From positions 1 to 41,094 of the IMG/VR virus record IMGVR_UViG_3300048927_000767: 41,094 nt of DNA; one strand, 5' to 3'. The notes below the pieces were generated by a model. It did not search any database and had not been told where the DNA came from. It saw nothing but the letters and a program-made list of their open reading frames with translations. This document shows, in pieces, positions 25,079 through 32,005 of the stretch (positions are counted from its first letter, which is position 1; each line of letters starts with the position of its first letter). Origin of the DNA: a virus. The translations under genes were made by a program, and so were the position numbers.

Positions 25079-25202
25079 CAGTTTTTTGCGCGCCGTCACT
25101 AGCGAAATTTCGGGGTCGCCCCGCCCCGCATGGCGGGGGTATCGGGGAAGGACCCAAAGGGGGGTGGGGGTCGACCGGGCGACCGATCGGGTCAGGAGCC
25201 GG
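25079..25202. other. GC-rich non-coding stretch, candidate packaging region
   Basis: 124 bases without a credible gene, between the Z-like gene and the repeats at 25041-25078. It contains G-runs and short inverted repeats such as CGGGG-tcg-CCCCG and CCCCGC with GCGGGG, and is much more G/C-skewed than its surroundings. Together with the adjacent GAGTCAGGT repeats and the lambda-type terminase, it is the best place in the window for a cos site. No cohesive-end sequence can be recognised directly. Confidence 0.4.
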
Positions 25203-25739
25203 CTATCGCGGCAGCAGCCGGTCGATCTCATGAAGGACACGCGGCGCAAGATGATCTTCGATGATCTCTGCCAACACCTTCAGGAACACATCCGGATTGT
25301 TGGTCACGTCATGCGCAGGGTTTGGCCCGTATAGTTCCTTGATCGGAAGCCGTGCCTTGCCTTCGCGGATCATGACACCCTGATGCCCGCTGTCCATTTT
25401 TGCGATGAATGCGGACTTGTAAGACCCTCTTGCCTTGACCCGCACACCGACTTTCGTTTGCGTTGCGCCCAACTTGTAGAGGCCGATCCATCCAGACCGC
25501 TCAACAATCTCGATCGAGTTGCCACCGGCATTGAAGTAGGCGGTTGTCAGCGCCCGGATTTCCTTCTGCGAAAGCTTCACGCGTTCCGCCGATCGCTTGA
25601 CCACACGTGTCTTGGCCATATCGCGCATGCGGCGCATGGACCGTGCCAAGGCCTTAGACTTGATATCACCCGGTAGACGACTGATCGCCCTGCCCAAGGC
25701 CTCAAGCTCTGATGTGTCAAAGGTTAGTTCGGCGCTCAT
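25203..25739 (-). CDS. minor tail protein Z-like
   Basis: A 178-residue basic protein resembling prophage minor tail protein Z: S-E-L-E-A-L-G-R-A-I near 9-18, then basic helical residues and the beta segment W-I-G-L-Y-K-L near 84-90. The ATG 25737-25739 is preferred to an upstream TTG. Unusually for a tail protein it lies ahead of the terminase genes, as the first virion gene of the late operon. Tail completion role is inferred from family. Confidence 0.7.
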   Translation of the reverse strand: MSAELTFDTSELEALGRAISRLPGDIKSKALARSMRRMRDMAKTRVVKRSAERVKLSQKEIRALTTAYFNAGGNSIEIVERSGWIGLYKLGATQTKVGVRVKARGSYKSAFIAKMDSGHQGVMIREGKARLPIKELYGPNPAHDVTNNPDVFLKVLAEIIEDHLAPRVLHEIDRLLPR

Positions 25740-25755
25740 AACCCTAATACGCAAA

Positions 25756-25779
25756 GAGGCGACCGGTTAAGGTCGCCTC
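25756..25779 (-). terminator. strong hairpin ahead of the late operon
   Basis: GAGGCGACC (25756-25764) and GGTCGCCTC (25771-25779) form a perfect nine-base stem with a six-base loop. Read leftward it is followed only by a TTT, so termination would be moderate. It lies between the NusG-like gene and the first late gene and could be the terminator that an antiterminator must overcome. Confidence 0.5.
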
Positions 25780-25907
25780 ATCAAGTCCGCCATAATCTCA
25801 TAGCTGTAGCACTGGCCCTGAATCGGTGTCTCGCTTCGGGAGACTGTCAGAGCTGGGTGCGGGCGTGAAACGAAATCGCCACTAAGAACCGCATCGACCA
25901 TGCGCAT
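25767..25907 (-). CDS. possible small protein (46 residues)
   Basis: An open frame starting ATG 25905-25907, seven bases after the NusG-like stop, with an AAAAG before it. It ends inside the hairpin at 25756-25779. The peptide has V-S-R-P-H-P-A-L-T-V-S-R near 13-24 and C-Y-S-Y-E near 34-38. No family recognised; kept because it fills the gap in the tightly packed leftward operon. Confidence 0.3.
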   Translation of the reverse strand: MRMVDAVLSGDFVSRPHPALTVSRSETPIQGQCYSYEIMADLMRRP

Positions 25908-25914
25908 CTTTTAC

Positions 25915-26568
25915 TCACACTTTTTCCAGCATGACAAGAGGCATGTTAAACACGGTCGGCTTTCCGAAAATCAGGATGGTCACAACAGCGTCACCGTTAC
26001 CGGCTCCCGCGAATGCATCAATGCGCACTTCGTAACCAACAAATGGTCCGCTTGTGATCCTGACTGTCTGACCCTTATAGAAAGCGCTCGAAGAACGCTC
26101 CCAGTCGTAGTCACCATTTTCAGCCATCACCTTGAATGAATTGATGACTTCCGCATCAATCGGAACAGCCCTTTCCCCGTTCATGATGATCCGGTTAACG
26201 TGTTTGAAGCCCAAAACACCGCGTAAAGCTTCACCGATATTGAGGCAAAAAACAAACACGACACCGTTGAAAACTGGCATCGATTGAGCGGGCAATCGCT
26301 TGCCGTGGCGCTTGCGCTCTGGCCCCATCCGCATGGGAACGCACGCCTCAATGTCCGCCTCCAGCATCGCCCTTTCCACAGCCTGTTCATGACCAAACGC
26401 GACTTGCACCACCATCCAGCAAGAATCAGCGGTGTTTTTAGCCAGCCACCGGCTCGCCGATTCGCGCTCTCGCGCAATCTGTGCGGCTTCCTCAGCGATG
26501 CGATCCAGCTTGAGCATGCCTTTAAGGGAAACGTGTTTGGATATGTCGTCGAACTTATGCTGCATCAT
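25915..26568 (-). CDS. NusG-family transcription antiterminator (phage paralogue)
   Basis: A 217-residue protein. After a helical, Glu/Arg-rich N-terminal extension (about 15-45), the NGN domain begins at W-M-V-V-Q-V near 51-56 and includes A-C-V-P-M-R near 74-79, R-K-R-H-G-K-R near 84-90, P-V-F-N-G-V-V-F-V near 97-105. The C-terminal KOW domain is Y-K-G-Q-T-V-R-I-T-S-G-P-F near 164-176 ending in L-E-K-V. This is NusG/RfaH architecture. ATG 26566-26568 has GAGGGG upstream. It lies immediately before the ~25-kb late operon, implying control of late transcription by processive antitermination; that role is inferred. Confidence 0.8.
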   Translation of the reverse strand: MMQHKFDDISKHVSLKGMLKLDRIAEEAAQIARERESASRWLAKNTADSCWMVVQVAFGHEQAVERAMLEADIEACVPMRMGPERKRHGKRLPAQSMPVFNGVVFVFCLNIGEALRGVLGFKHVNRIIMNGERAVPIDAEVINSFKVMAENGDYDWERSSSAFYKGQTVRITSGPFVGYEVRIDAFAGAGNGDAVVTILIFGKPTVFNMPLVMLEKV

Positions 26569-27769
26569 CGTTACGCCCCTCAATTACCGTTCGTTCAAAC
26601 TCAGCCATCGCATCGGCCACAGCCCCATCCAGATCATCAGCGCCCTCATCGACATGAGGAAGCCAAAGCCACTCCAGCCCCGGAGCGTGTGGCAACCATG
26701 GCCAGCCCTTGCGCTCATGCAGCCGTTGCCATGCAGCCGCCACGTCACCACCAACATGCGCCTTTCCAAAGCCCTCAGAGATCCGCAGCAACGCAGGCGT
26801 GACGGTCATGCCTTTGTGGTCAGAAGCCCGCTCGTGCATGGTGTTGACCTTTGGCCAGCCATATTTTTGCTTACGCTCAAGCACGATCTGGCGAGCGACA
26901 TCACCGCCAGCCTCCAGCATTCGTTGCTGCATGGCGGTTGGCGCTGGCACCGTGGTGGCAATTGGTTGGGTTAGCTCAAACAGGCGCAGCGCATGCCAAG
27001 GGCGTGAGAACGGCTTGTGCATCGTCGGCAGGGCAACTTCAGACTTCGGGTCATCCAGCTTTTCCCAATCCCGGCCATTCAGGTACACACCGGCATACGG
27101 CACCCTCACGCCCTTGGTGGCATTGGCCCGTTCGATGTAGAGCGGCGACTTGGCAATGCAGTCGGCTCGCTGTTCTGGTGTCAGTGCCTGCCAAGCCTTC
27201 TCGGCAGCATGGGTGCTGTCGCTCTTGCGGGTTGGCCAATCGCCGTACCAGCGTTTGAATGCACGGTAACTTGCCTTGGCATCTTCACCAGAAACACTTT
27301 CCCGCGCATCTCCCTCTTGCTCAAAATCAGTATTTTCTAAGTTTGAGTTATTACTATGTGCCGATTTTACCGGCGACGGAGAAACCGGCGACGGTTTTAC
27401 CGGCGACGGCATTTCAGTCTGCGGTAGAAATGCAACACTCTCGTTTTCCGCACCTTCAGCAGCAGTGCGCGGCTCATCGTAAATGACGAAGGAAGCGGCG
27501 CTAAAACGGCCATCTTCGCGCGTCTGCTCGCGTTCCGCGTAACCGGCATCAACCAGCTCCGAAATCATCTTGCGCGCCTTGTCGCGCCCGCAGTTGCCCT
27601 TGTTGACGATATCCCCGATCACGACCTTCCAGTGATCAGGCTTCGACAACAAATAGCCGAGCAGCCAGCGCGCATCCATCGACAGGCGCGTATCTTCAAA
27701 CACGTGGTTTGGAATGGCGGAGTAGCGCGCATTGCGCACCCCGCGACGGATTGAAGCCTCACCGCTCAT
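26555..27769 (-). CDS. winged-helix replication initiator-like protein
   Basis: A 404-residue protein. The N-terminal ~95 residues form a helix-turn-helix domain: L-S-M-D-A-R-W-L-L-G-Y-L-L-S near 29-42, then V-V-I-G-D-I near 49-54 and G-R-D-K-A-R-K-M-I near 61-69. A linker with P-S-P-V repeats (about 120-135) follows, and a C-terminal helical domain with W-Y-G-D-W-P near 174-179. This layout resembles phage initiators such as lambda gpO, with DNA binding first and a helicase-recruiting part later. The DNA coding the linker has iteron-like repeats beside an AT-rich patch (27321-27409). Overlaps both neighbours by a few bases. Confidence 0.65.
   Translation of the reverse strand: MSGEASIRRGVRNARYSAIPNHVFEDTRLSMDARWLLGYLLSKPDHWKVVIGDIVNKGNCGRDKARKMISELVDAGYAEREQTREDGRFSAASFVIYDEPRTAAEGAENESVAFLPQTEMPSPVKPSPVSPSPVKSAHSNNSNLENTDFEQEGDARESVSGEDAKASYRAFKRWYGDWPTRKSDSTHAAEKAWQALTPEQRADCIAKSPLYIERANATKGVRVPYAGVYLNGRDWEKLDDPKSEVALPTMHKPFSRPWHALRLFELTQPIATTVPAPTAMQQRMLEAGGDVARQIVLERKQKYGWPKVNTMHERASDHKGMTVTPALLRISEGFGKAHVGGDVAAAWQRLHERKGWPWLPHAPGLEWLWLPHVDEGADDLDGAVADAMAEFERTVIEGRNDDAA
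27321..27409. other. candidate replication origin inside initiator gene
   Basis: Three exact ACCGGCGACGG copies at 27369-27379, 27384-27394 and 27399-27409 with a 15-base period. The 27321-27358 segment beside them is strikingly AT-rich relative to the rest of the gene. Iterons plus an AT-rich patch inside an initiator gene is the lambda-type origin arrangement. The repeats also encode P-S-P-V-K/S units, so a protein-level repeat is the alternative. Confidence 0.5.
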
Positions 27770-28059
27770 GCCAAGCCGCCTTTCTTCACCAGCGACTTGA
27801 GAAAGCCCCGCGCAGTGATGATCATCTGCTCGATTTCACCCGGTATCTTGCCGTCCAGGTCGCGCGCCGACAGCAGCCCGGAAATCTCAAGGTCAACCAG
27901 CTCGACACCACGCATGAAGCGCGCCGCGCGCAGCACACGGTAAATGTTGGTCTGGTCACGATAGAAGATGAAGGCAGGCACACTCAGCAGCCATTTCGCC
28001 CGCTCCGCATCGTTGATGCATTCTTCCAATAGTTCAGTCACTGGCAGCATCCCCGTCAT
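27766..28059 (-). CDS. phage early protein, unknown function
   Basis: A 97-residue protein between the initiator-like gene and a 186-residue unknown gene, with four-base overlaps on both sides. Mixed helical content; motif E-C-I-N-D-A-E-R-A-K-W near 12-22 and basic C-terminus. By position it could be a helicase-loader-like partner of the initiator, but no Walker motif or other functional signature is visible, so no function is assigned. Confidence 0.6.
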   Translation of the reverse strand: MTGMLPVTELLEECINDAERAKWLLSVPAFIFYRDQTNIYRVLRAARFMRGVELVDLEISGLLSARDLDGKIPGEIEQMIITARGFLKSLVKKGGLA

Positions 28060-28616
28060 GCCTGCCCCCTTTTTCGCTTGTAGGCCTCAAAGTCGGAACG
28101 CAGATCGATAAACGCCGTCTGCGCCCGTGCCTCTCGGTTCAGTTGTGTTTTGCTGGTGATGCGCAGGACGCGCTTGAGCGCGGCGTCTGCCTGTTTGGCG
28201 TCGTAGATCGCGCCTTCCGTATCTTTCATCTCAAGGAACCGGTGAAAGTCAGGTTCCGCGCAGAGAATGGCGGCGTTGGCGGCATAGTTGCGGTCCCGCA
28301 GCCTATCCTGTTGCTGCCCATGGTTCGGCTGCTGCTGACCTGACCGCAGCGCGTTGATTGCCCTTTGGCGAAGCGTCAGGAACAGAACCGTGTTTTCAAG
28401 AGCACCGGTTATCAGCGCCACTTCATCAGGCAACGCATCCGGATAGATGGTGCAGATGACGGTCCGTTCGCCCGTAGAACGTTTGGTCAGGATGTGGATC
28501 TGATCACCATCGGTATCGGCAGACCAGGTGTCGCCAAAGCACCGGTCAGCGATCAACGCCAACCGGTGCACCTTCGCCTTTTCCCGATCCAGTGCGGCTT
28601 GTGCTGGTGAACTCAT
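28056..28616 (-). CDS. phage early protein, unknown function
   Basis: A 186-residue protein with a beta-rich first half (W-S-A-D-T-D-G-D-Q-I-H-I near 31-42), a helical middle, a Gln-rich linker (about 93-105) and a charged helical tail. Not recognised. It overlaps the methyltransferase-like gene upstream and the 97-residue gene downstream by four bases, so it is translated as part of the leftward early operon. Confidence 0.6.
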   Translation of the reverse strand: MSSPAQAALDREKAKVHRLALIADRCFGDTWSADTDGDQIHILTKRSTGERTVICTIYPDALPDEVALITGALENTVLFLTLRQRAINALRSGQQQPNHGQQQDRLRDRNYAANAAILCAEPDFHRFLEMKDTEGAIYDAKQADAALKRVLRITSKTQLNREARAQTAFIDLRSDFEAYKRKRGQA

Positions 28617-29323
28617 GCCGTCACCTCAAGCGCATGACCGCCCCATTGCAGGGCCATCGCCGCAGCCATACCGGGCGGTGTCTGTGAACGGATTTTCCAA
28701 CGATCCGGCCCCGGCGAGGCGCGATGCACCTTCGACCACCGCTTGTGCTCGACCGTCCCTGCCTTTGGTGGAACGAGCCGGTCCGTGGCGACAAGTGGCG
28801 GTAGATCCTTGAGATAGAACGATGTGCCCTTGAATGAGGCGTCACCGAAATGCCAAGGCTGCACGGTCTGCGCCGCGCGGCGATAGTTGCGTATCTTCGA
28901 CTTGGCGTGGCAATGCATTACAGGGTTTTCGATGGCGAGACGCTTGATCGGCGCATTCCAGCAATCGGAAAACAACGCCGCACCCTCATCGAGCAGACGC
29001 CACATGATGCGCAGCCGGTCATCACGCGACAGCACCGGCCAAGCCAGTTTTTCGGCTTCCGTCGCTTCGTTGGGCGCGTTTTTAGGCGGCTCTTTCAGCC
29101 ACCGCACGCCGCTGTTGCAAAGTCGTGTGCAAGGCGGATGCATGACCGCCATCAAATCCCAACCATCATGGAGCAATTCTCTGACATCGCAGACGATGTG
29201 CCGGTTGCTGCCATCATCGGCAGGCAACAGATCGCAAGACCATACGTCATGACCGAGCGCCGCAAATGCGCGCCGAACAACCCCAGATGTTTCGCAGCCG
29301 ATAAGAACTTTCAGCGGGGTCAT
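28613..29323 (-). CDS. DNA cytosine methyltransferase-like protein
   Basis: A 236-residue Rossmann-type protein. Motif I-like C-E-T-S-G-V-V-R-R-A-F near 10-20, acidic C-D-L-L-P-A near 31-36, then H-P-P-C-T near 63-67 (motif IV with the P-P-C nucleophile context), and A-I-E-N-P near 121-125 (motif VI-like E-N). These are the core of C5-type methyltransferases, in a compact phage form that seems to lack a large target-recognition domain. ATG 29321-29323 is chosen because the family motif begins right after it; an upstream GTG at 29392 is possible. It may protect phage DNA from host nucleases. Confidence 0.68.
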   Translation of the reverse strand: MTPLKVLIGCETSGVVRRAFAALGHDVWSCDLLPADDGSNRHIVCDVRELLHDGWDLMAVMHPPCTRLCNSGVRWLKEPPKNAPNEATEAEKLAWPVLSRDDRLRIMWRLLDEGAALFSDCWNAPIKRLAIENPVMHCHAKSKIRNYRRAAQTVQPWHFGDASFKGTSFYLKDLPPLVATDRLVPPKAGTVEHKRWSKVHRASPGPDRWKIRSQTPPGMAAAMALQWGGHALEVTA

Positions 29324-29356
29324 GCGGCCAACCCCCGTGAATTCGATACGGTAGCC

Positions 29357-29403
29357 CGCACATTTTTGTGCGATTTTATTTGCAATCCGCACAAAATTGT
29401 GCG
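29357..29403. promoter_or_regulatory. hicAB promoter with two operator palindromes
   Basis: CGCACA-N4-TGTGCG occurs at 29357-29372 and 29388-29403, 31 bases apart. A promoter-like pair, TTGCAA (29380-29385) and GATATT (29403-29408) with a 17-base spacer, surrounds the second copy, so binding would block RNA polymerase. HicB antitoxins with a helix-turn-helix usually repress their own promoter, and these are the obvious candidate sites. Confidence 0.68.
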
Positions 29404-29451
29404 ATATTCAAAATCAAGGAAGGCAACTAATTGAGAGGGGGTGAATGAAAA

Positions 29452-29643
29452 CTGACGCGCGAGCAACTTCTTCAAGAACTTCGCAAAACGGCCAGAAAGA
29501 ACGGAATTGAGTTCTTGGTCTTTACGAACAAAGGGAAGGGCTCGCACTACCGAGTTAAGTTCGGAGAACGCATGACGACAATCAAGTCTGGCGAACTTAC
29601 CCCGGGATATGTGCGGCTCATCAAGGAACAGTTGGGGATCTAA
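29452..29643 (+). CDS. hicA: HicA family toxin, no ordinary start codon
   Basis: The frame encodes a full HicA-like RNase domain: L-L-Q-E-L-R-K near 6-12, G-K-G-S-H-Y-R near 28-34 with the catalytic His at about 32, T-T-I-K-S-G-E-L near 42-49 and a final helix. There is no ATG, GTG or TTG at the 5' end: TGA at 29446-29448 precedes it, then AAA and CTG (29452). An ATG at 29445 is one base out of frame; removing one A from the AAAA run would fuse it as M-K-L-T-R-E. So the gene either uses CTG (an AGGGGGTG lies nearby), depends on frameshifting, or is inactivated. HicA normally cleaves mRNA and is neutralised by HicB, encoded next. Confidence 0.68.
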   Translation: MTREQLLQELRKTARKNGIEFLVFTNKGKGSHYRVKFGERMTTIKSGELTPGYVRLIKEQLGI

Positions 29644-29651
29644 TGATCCCC
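29634..29651 (+). repeat. short hairpin spanning the hicA stop codon
   Basis: GGGGATC (29634-29640) and GATCCCC (29645-29651) pair perfectly around TAAT. There is no T tract, so it is probably not a terminator; it may adjust translation or RNA stability between hicA and hicB. Confidence 0.5.
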
Positions 29652-29706
29652 AACCCCTCGGGAGCCTAAAACTAAACCACAGCGGATCGAAAAGGAGATT
29701 ACATGT

Positions 29707-30132
29707 ATGGAGTTTATCTATCGTGCTAACGTAATCGATGACCCCGATGGGGGTGTATTGGTAACGTTCGCAGATGTACCTGAAGCTATTACTCACGGCG
29801 TCGATAAGGAGGACGCCATGAGTTCCGCTTCCGAAGCTCTCGGATTGGCCTTGCGCGGCATAGTCGCGCAAGGGCGACCATTGCCACAACCGAAGGCCAC
29901 AGATGGCGTCCAGGTGGCAGTTGATGCGGAAGACGCACTCAAGCTTGCGGTTATTTCTGCCTTTAACGAGGCAGGAATTTCTAAAAGTGAGCTTGCTCGC
30001 CGTCTTTCGAAATCCGAGAACGAGGCGCGGAGAATTCTTGATCCTGACCACAGCACCAAGCTTGGTCCTCTTCAAGATGCGCTTCGGGTACTGGGTAAGG
30101 CAATTGTCATTTCCATAAAGGAAGCGGCATAG
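29707..30132 (+). CDS. hicB: HicB family antitoxin with C-terminal helix-turn-helix
   Basis: A 141-residue antitoxin. Residues about 1-65 form the partial RNase H-like HicB fold: D-P-D-G-G-V-L-V-T-F-A-D-V-P-E-A near 12-27 and A-L-G-L-A-L-R-G-I near 44-52. Residues about 80-125 form a DNA-binding helix-turn-helix (G-I-S-K-S-E-L-A-R-R-L near 90-100). AGGAG precedes the ATG by about nine bases. It would bind HicA and repress the promoter at 29357-29408. The module ends with its own terminator (30140-30169). Confidence 0.85.
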   Translation: MEFIYRANVIDDPDGGVLVTFADVPEAITHGVDKEDAMSSASEALGLALRGIVAQGRPLPQPKATDGVQVAVDAEDALKLAVISAFNEAGISKSELARRLSKSENEARRILDPDHSTKLGPLQDALRVLGKAIVISIKEAA

Positions 30133-30139
30133 TCTATCG

Positions 30140-30169
30140 GGGCGCAGCGAACCGCTGCGCCCTTTATTT
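30140..30169 (+). terminator. intrinsic terminator after hicB
   Basis: GGGCGCAGCG (30140-30149) and CGCTGCGCCC (30153-30162) form a perfect ten-base stem around AAC, followed by TTTATTT. It ends the rightward hicAB unit 8 bases after the hicB stop. Confidence 0.85.
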
Positions 30170-30218
30170 CTTACTACCCTTACAAAATACGCATTTGAAA
30201 CTAAGGCGACAGCGAAGC

Positions 30219-31796
30219 TCATTCCGCACCGCCTTCTGGCGTTCCGGCCTGATTACCCCAAAACTCCCAGTTGCCGTTGAGGCGCACGTCATCAGGCGCA
30301 AGACTATCCTTGCGCTGGAAAAGCTCGACCTTGCGCAGCTCCGGCCACAGACGTTCGATCTGTTCGGCAAACCACACCGGCTTGCGGCTGTGTTCGGTCT
30401 TGGCTTCGGAATAAAGGCTTTCGGGCTGCGTACCCATTAACGGCGCAAGCGAGATAGATCCGCGTTTGCCGATAAGCAGGATCTCATGACGATCGCGCAC
30501 CCACCGGCCCATGCCTATCCGTTGCTTGTCCCACACCATGCAAGTGGCATATTCGAAGCCCCAAGCCTGCATTACCGCAATGCCGTCTGGAAGGCGGTTT
30601 GCTGTCACCCACAGCAGCAGCACGGCATCGCGTGTGAACGGTGATTTGTCGCCAGCACATAACGCCTTGATCTCATAGAGCGGCATTGAGGGATACTTCA
30701 GCCCTTTATCTTGACCGGTTTCCTCACTCCATTGCTCTTGCTCCCACGGCGGATCCGCATAACCGATCGGAAATGCAGATAGCGGCATCTCGACACCGGC
30801 TTTGCGGCCATGCTGCGAGATAAGATTGACCATGCGCAGGCGAGACTGACGGTTATCAGCCTGTTGCGCCGTGCGGATCTGCTTGCTCTTGGCAGCAATG
30901 GCCTTGTCCGAGGCGATCAGTTCGCGAACGAAGTTTTCCTGCGCTTCCGCAGTTTCCAGCCGCTTGATCTTGTCGAGAACGACACCCTTATTGTGGGCCG
31001 TGCTGCGCAACATCTGCAAAGCCATGGGCGATATCTTTTCGCCGCGCTCAACATCACGACGAATGGTCCGCTCATCCTGCCCCGTCGCTTCCGCCGTAGC
31101 AGCGGTAAACCGTTTTGGCGGCTCGGTTTTCAAGTGGCCAATTTGTCCACTTGATTTGCGATCGCCGCCATGCGCCGTTTCCGGGTGCTTGATGAGATAG
31201 ATTTCCTTACGGCGGGCAAGGAACAGCGCGCGGTCTGCTGGCGACAGATCCTCACGGATCAGGTTTTCGTCGATCTCGCAAAGCTGGCGGTCGAGGTCAT
31301 CCCCTTCGTAGTGGAAGCAGAGAACCTTGATGCCGAGACGGCGGCAGGCTTCCAGCCGGTGGCCACCCGCACCCAGCTTAACAGTTGCGTCGGTCTCTTT
31401 GCCATAAACCTCAATCGGCTGATGCTGTCCGACGCGTTGAAAAGCCTCCATAAGCGCAAGCACGGTGCCTTCACCGAGGTCACGCAGCCGGTCGTCTGAA
31501 TTGATAGTGGCAGGATCGCGAAGCACCGCAACCTTGCTGCCTGATCCGGTTTCAGGGTCGACAGCTGGCAGTTTGCCAAGCTCACGCGCCCTATCCAGCA
31601 TGCCGATAGCATGTTCACCAGGACGAAACATATTGCCGTCTTTTGGGTCACGCGTAAGGTAGCGCTGCACCACACACAAATTGGCGGCAATAGTTTCATT
31701 AGTGCTTTTGCTGCGATACTCGCCATCGCGAACAGCGGCGGCAACTATCTCAATACCCAGAACCCTTGGCAGTGGAAACTCGATAGCCGCCATCAC
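30219..31796 (-). CDS. ParB/sulfiredoxin-like domain fused to MT-A70 adenine methyltransferase
   Basis: A 525-residue protein. Residues about 95-200 are ParB-N-like: G-A-G-G-H-R-L-E-A-C-R-R-L near 142-154 and I-D-E-N-L-I-R-E-D-L near 175-184. A helix-turn-helix lies around 228-255. The C-terminal half is an MT-A70 methyltransferase with D-P-P-W at 348-351 and W-V-T-A-N near 396-400. It probably makes N6-methyladenine at sites the ParB-like part helps locate. Such fusions are known in phages. The start overlaps the 70-residue gene upstream by four bases. It is separated from the second methyltransferase by the inserted hicAB unit. Confidence 0.85.
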   Translation of the reverse strand: MMAAIEFPLPRVLGIEIVAAAVRDGEYRSKSTNETIAANLCVVQRYLTRDPKDGNMFRPGEHAIGMLDRARELGKLPAVDPETGSGSKVAVLRDPATINSDDRLRDLGEGTVLALMEAFQRVGQHQPIEVYGKETDATVKLGAGGHRLEACRRLGIKVLCFHYEGDDLDRQLCEIDENLIREDLSPADRALFLARRKEIYLIKHPETAHGGDRKSSGQIGHLKTEPPKRFTAATAEATGQDERTIRRDVERGEKISPMALQMLRSTAHNKGVVLDKIKRLETAEAQENFVRELIASDKAIAAKSKQIRTAQQADNRQSRLRMVNLISQHGRKAGVEMPLSAFPIGYADPPWEQEQWSEETGQDKGLKYPSMPLYEIKALCAGDKSPFTRDAVLLLWVTANRLPDGIAVMQAWGFEYATCMVWDKQRIGMGRWVRDRHEILLIGKRGSISLAPLMGTQPESLYSEAKTEHSRKPVWFAEQIERLWPELRKVELFQRKDSLAPDDVRLNGNWEFWGNQAGTPEGGAE

Positions 31797-32005
31797 GCAC
31801 CAGCCTTTCGCGCCGACATGCGCGCATCGACCGATTGCAGCCTTTCAGCACAGCGTGCGGGCGAAACGCCCCGCAGCAACATCTCTTCCGCCGTGCGCGG
31901 TTGAAACTCGAAGGCAGAACCGTTGATCACGGCACGTACCGCAGGTGGCAAAGCATCAAACCGTGCCATGCGGACCTGATAGACGTTGGAAACGGCAGCG
32001 CTCAT
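31793..32005 (-). CDS. small early phage protein, unknown function
   Basis: A 70-residue protein with four-base overlaps at both ends (the CII-like gene and the ParB-MT-A70 gene). It has F-E-F-Q-P-R-T-A-E-E-M-L-L-R-G-V near 32-47 and a basic C-terminus. Not recognised. Coupled translation in the leftward early operon supports that it is real. Confidence 0.6.
   Translation of the reverse strand: MSAAVSNVYQVRMARFDALPPAVRAVINGSAFEFQPRTAEEMLLRGVSPARCAERLQSVDARMSARKAGA

Noticed and set aside
29320-30222. 300-codon leftward open frame across the hicAB cassette
   Set aside because: It is antisense to well-recognised HicA and HicB frames, crosses their operators and terminator, and its product has no plausible domain.
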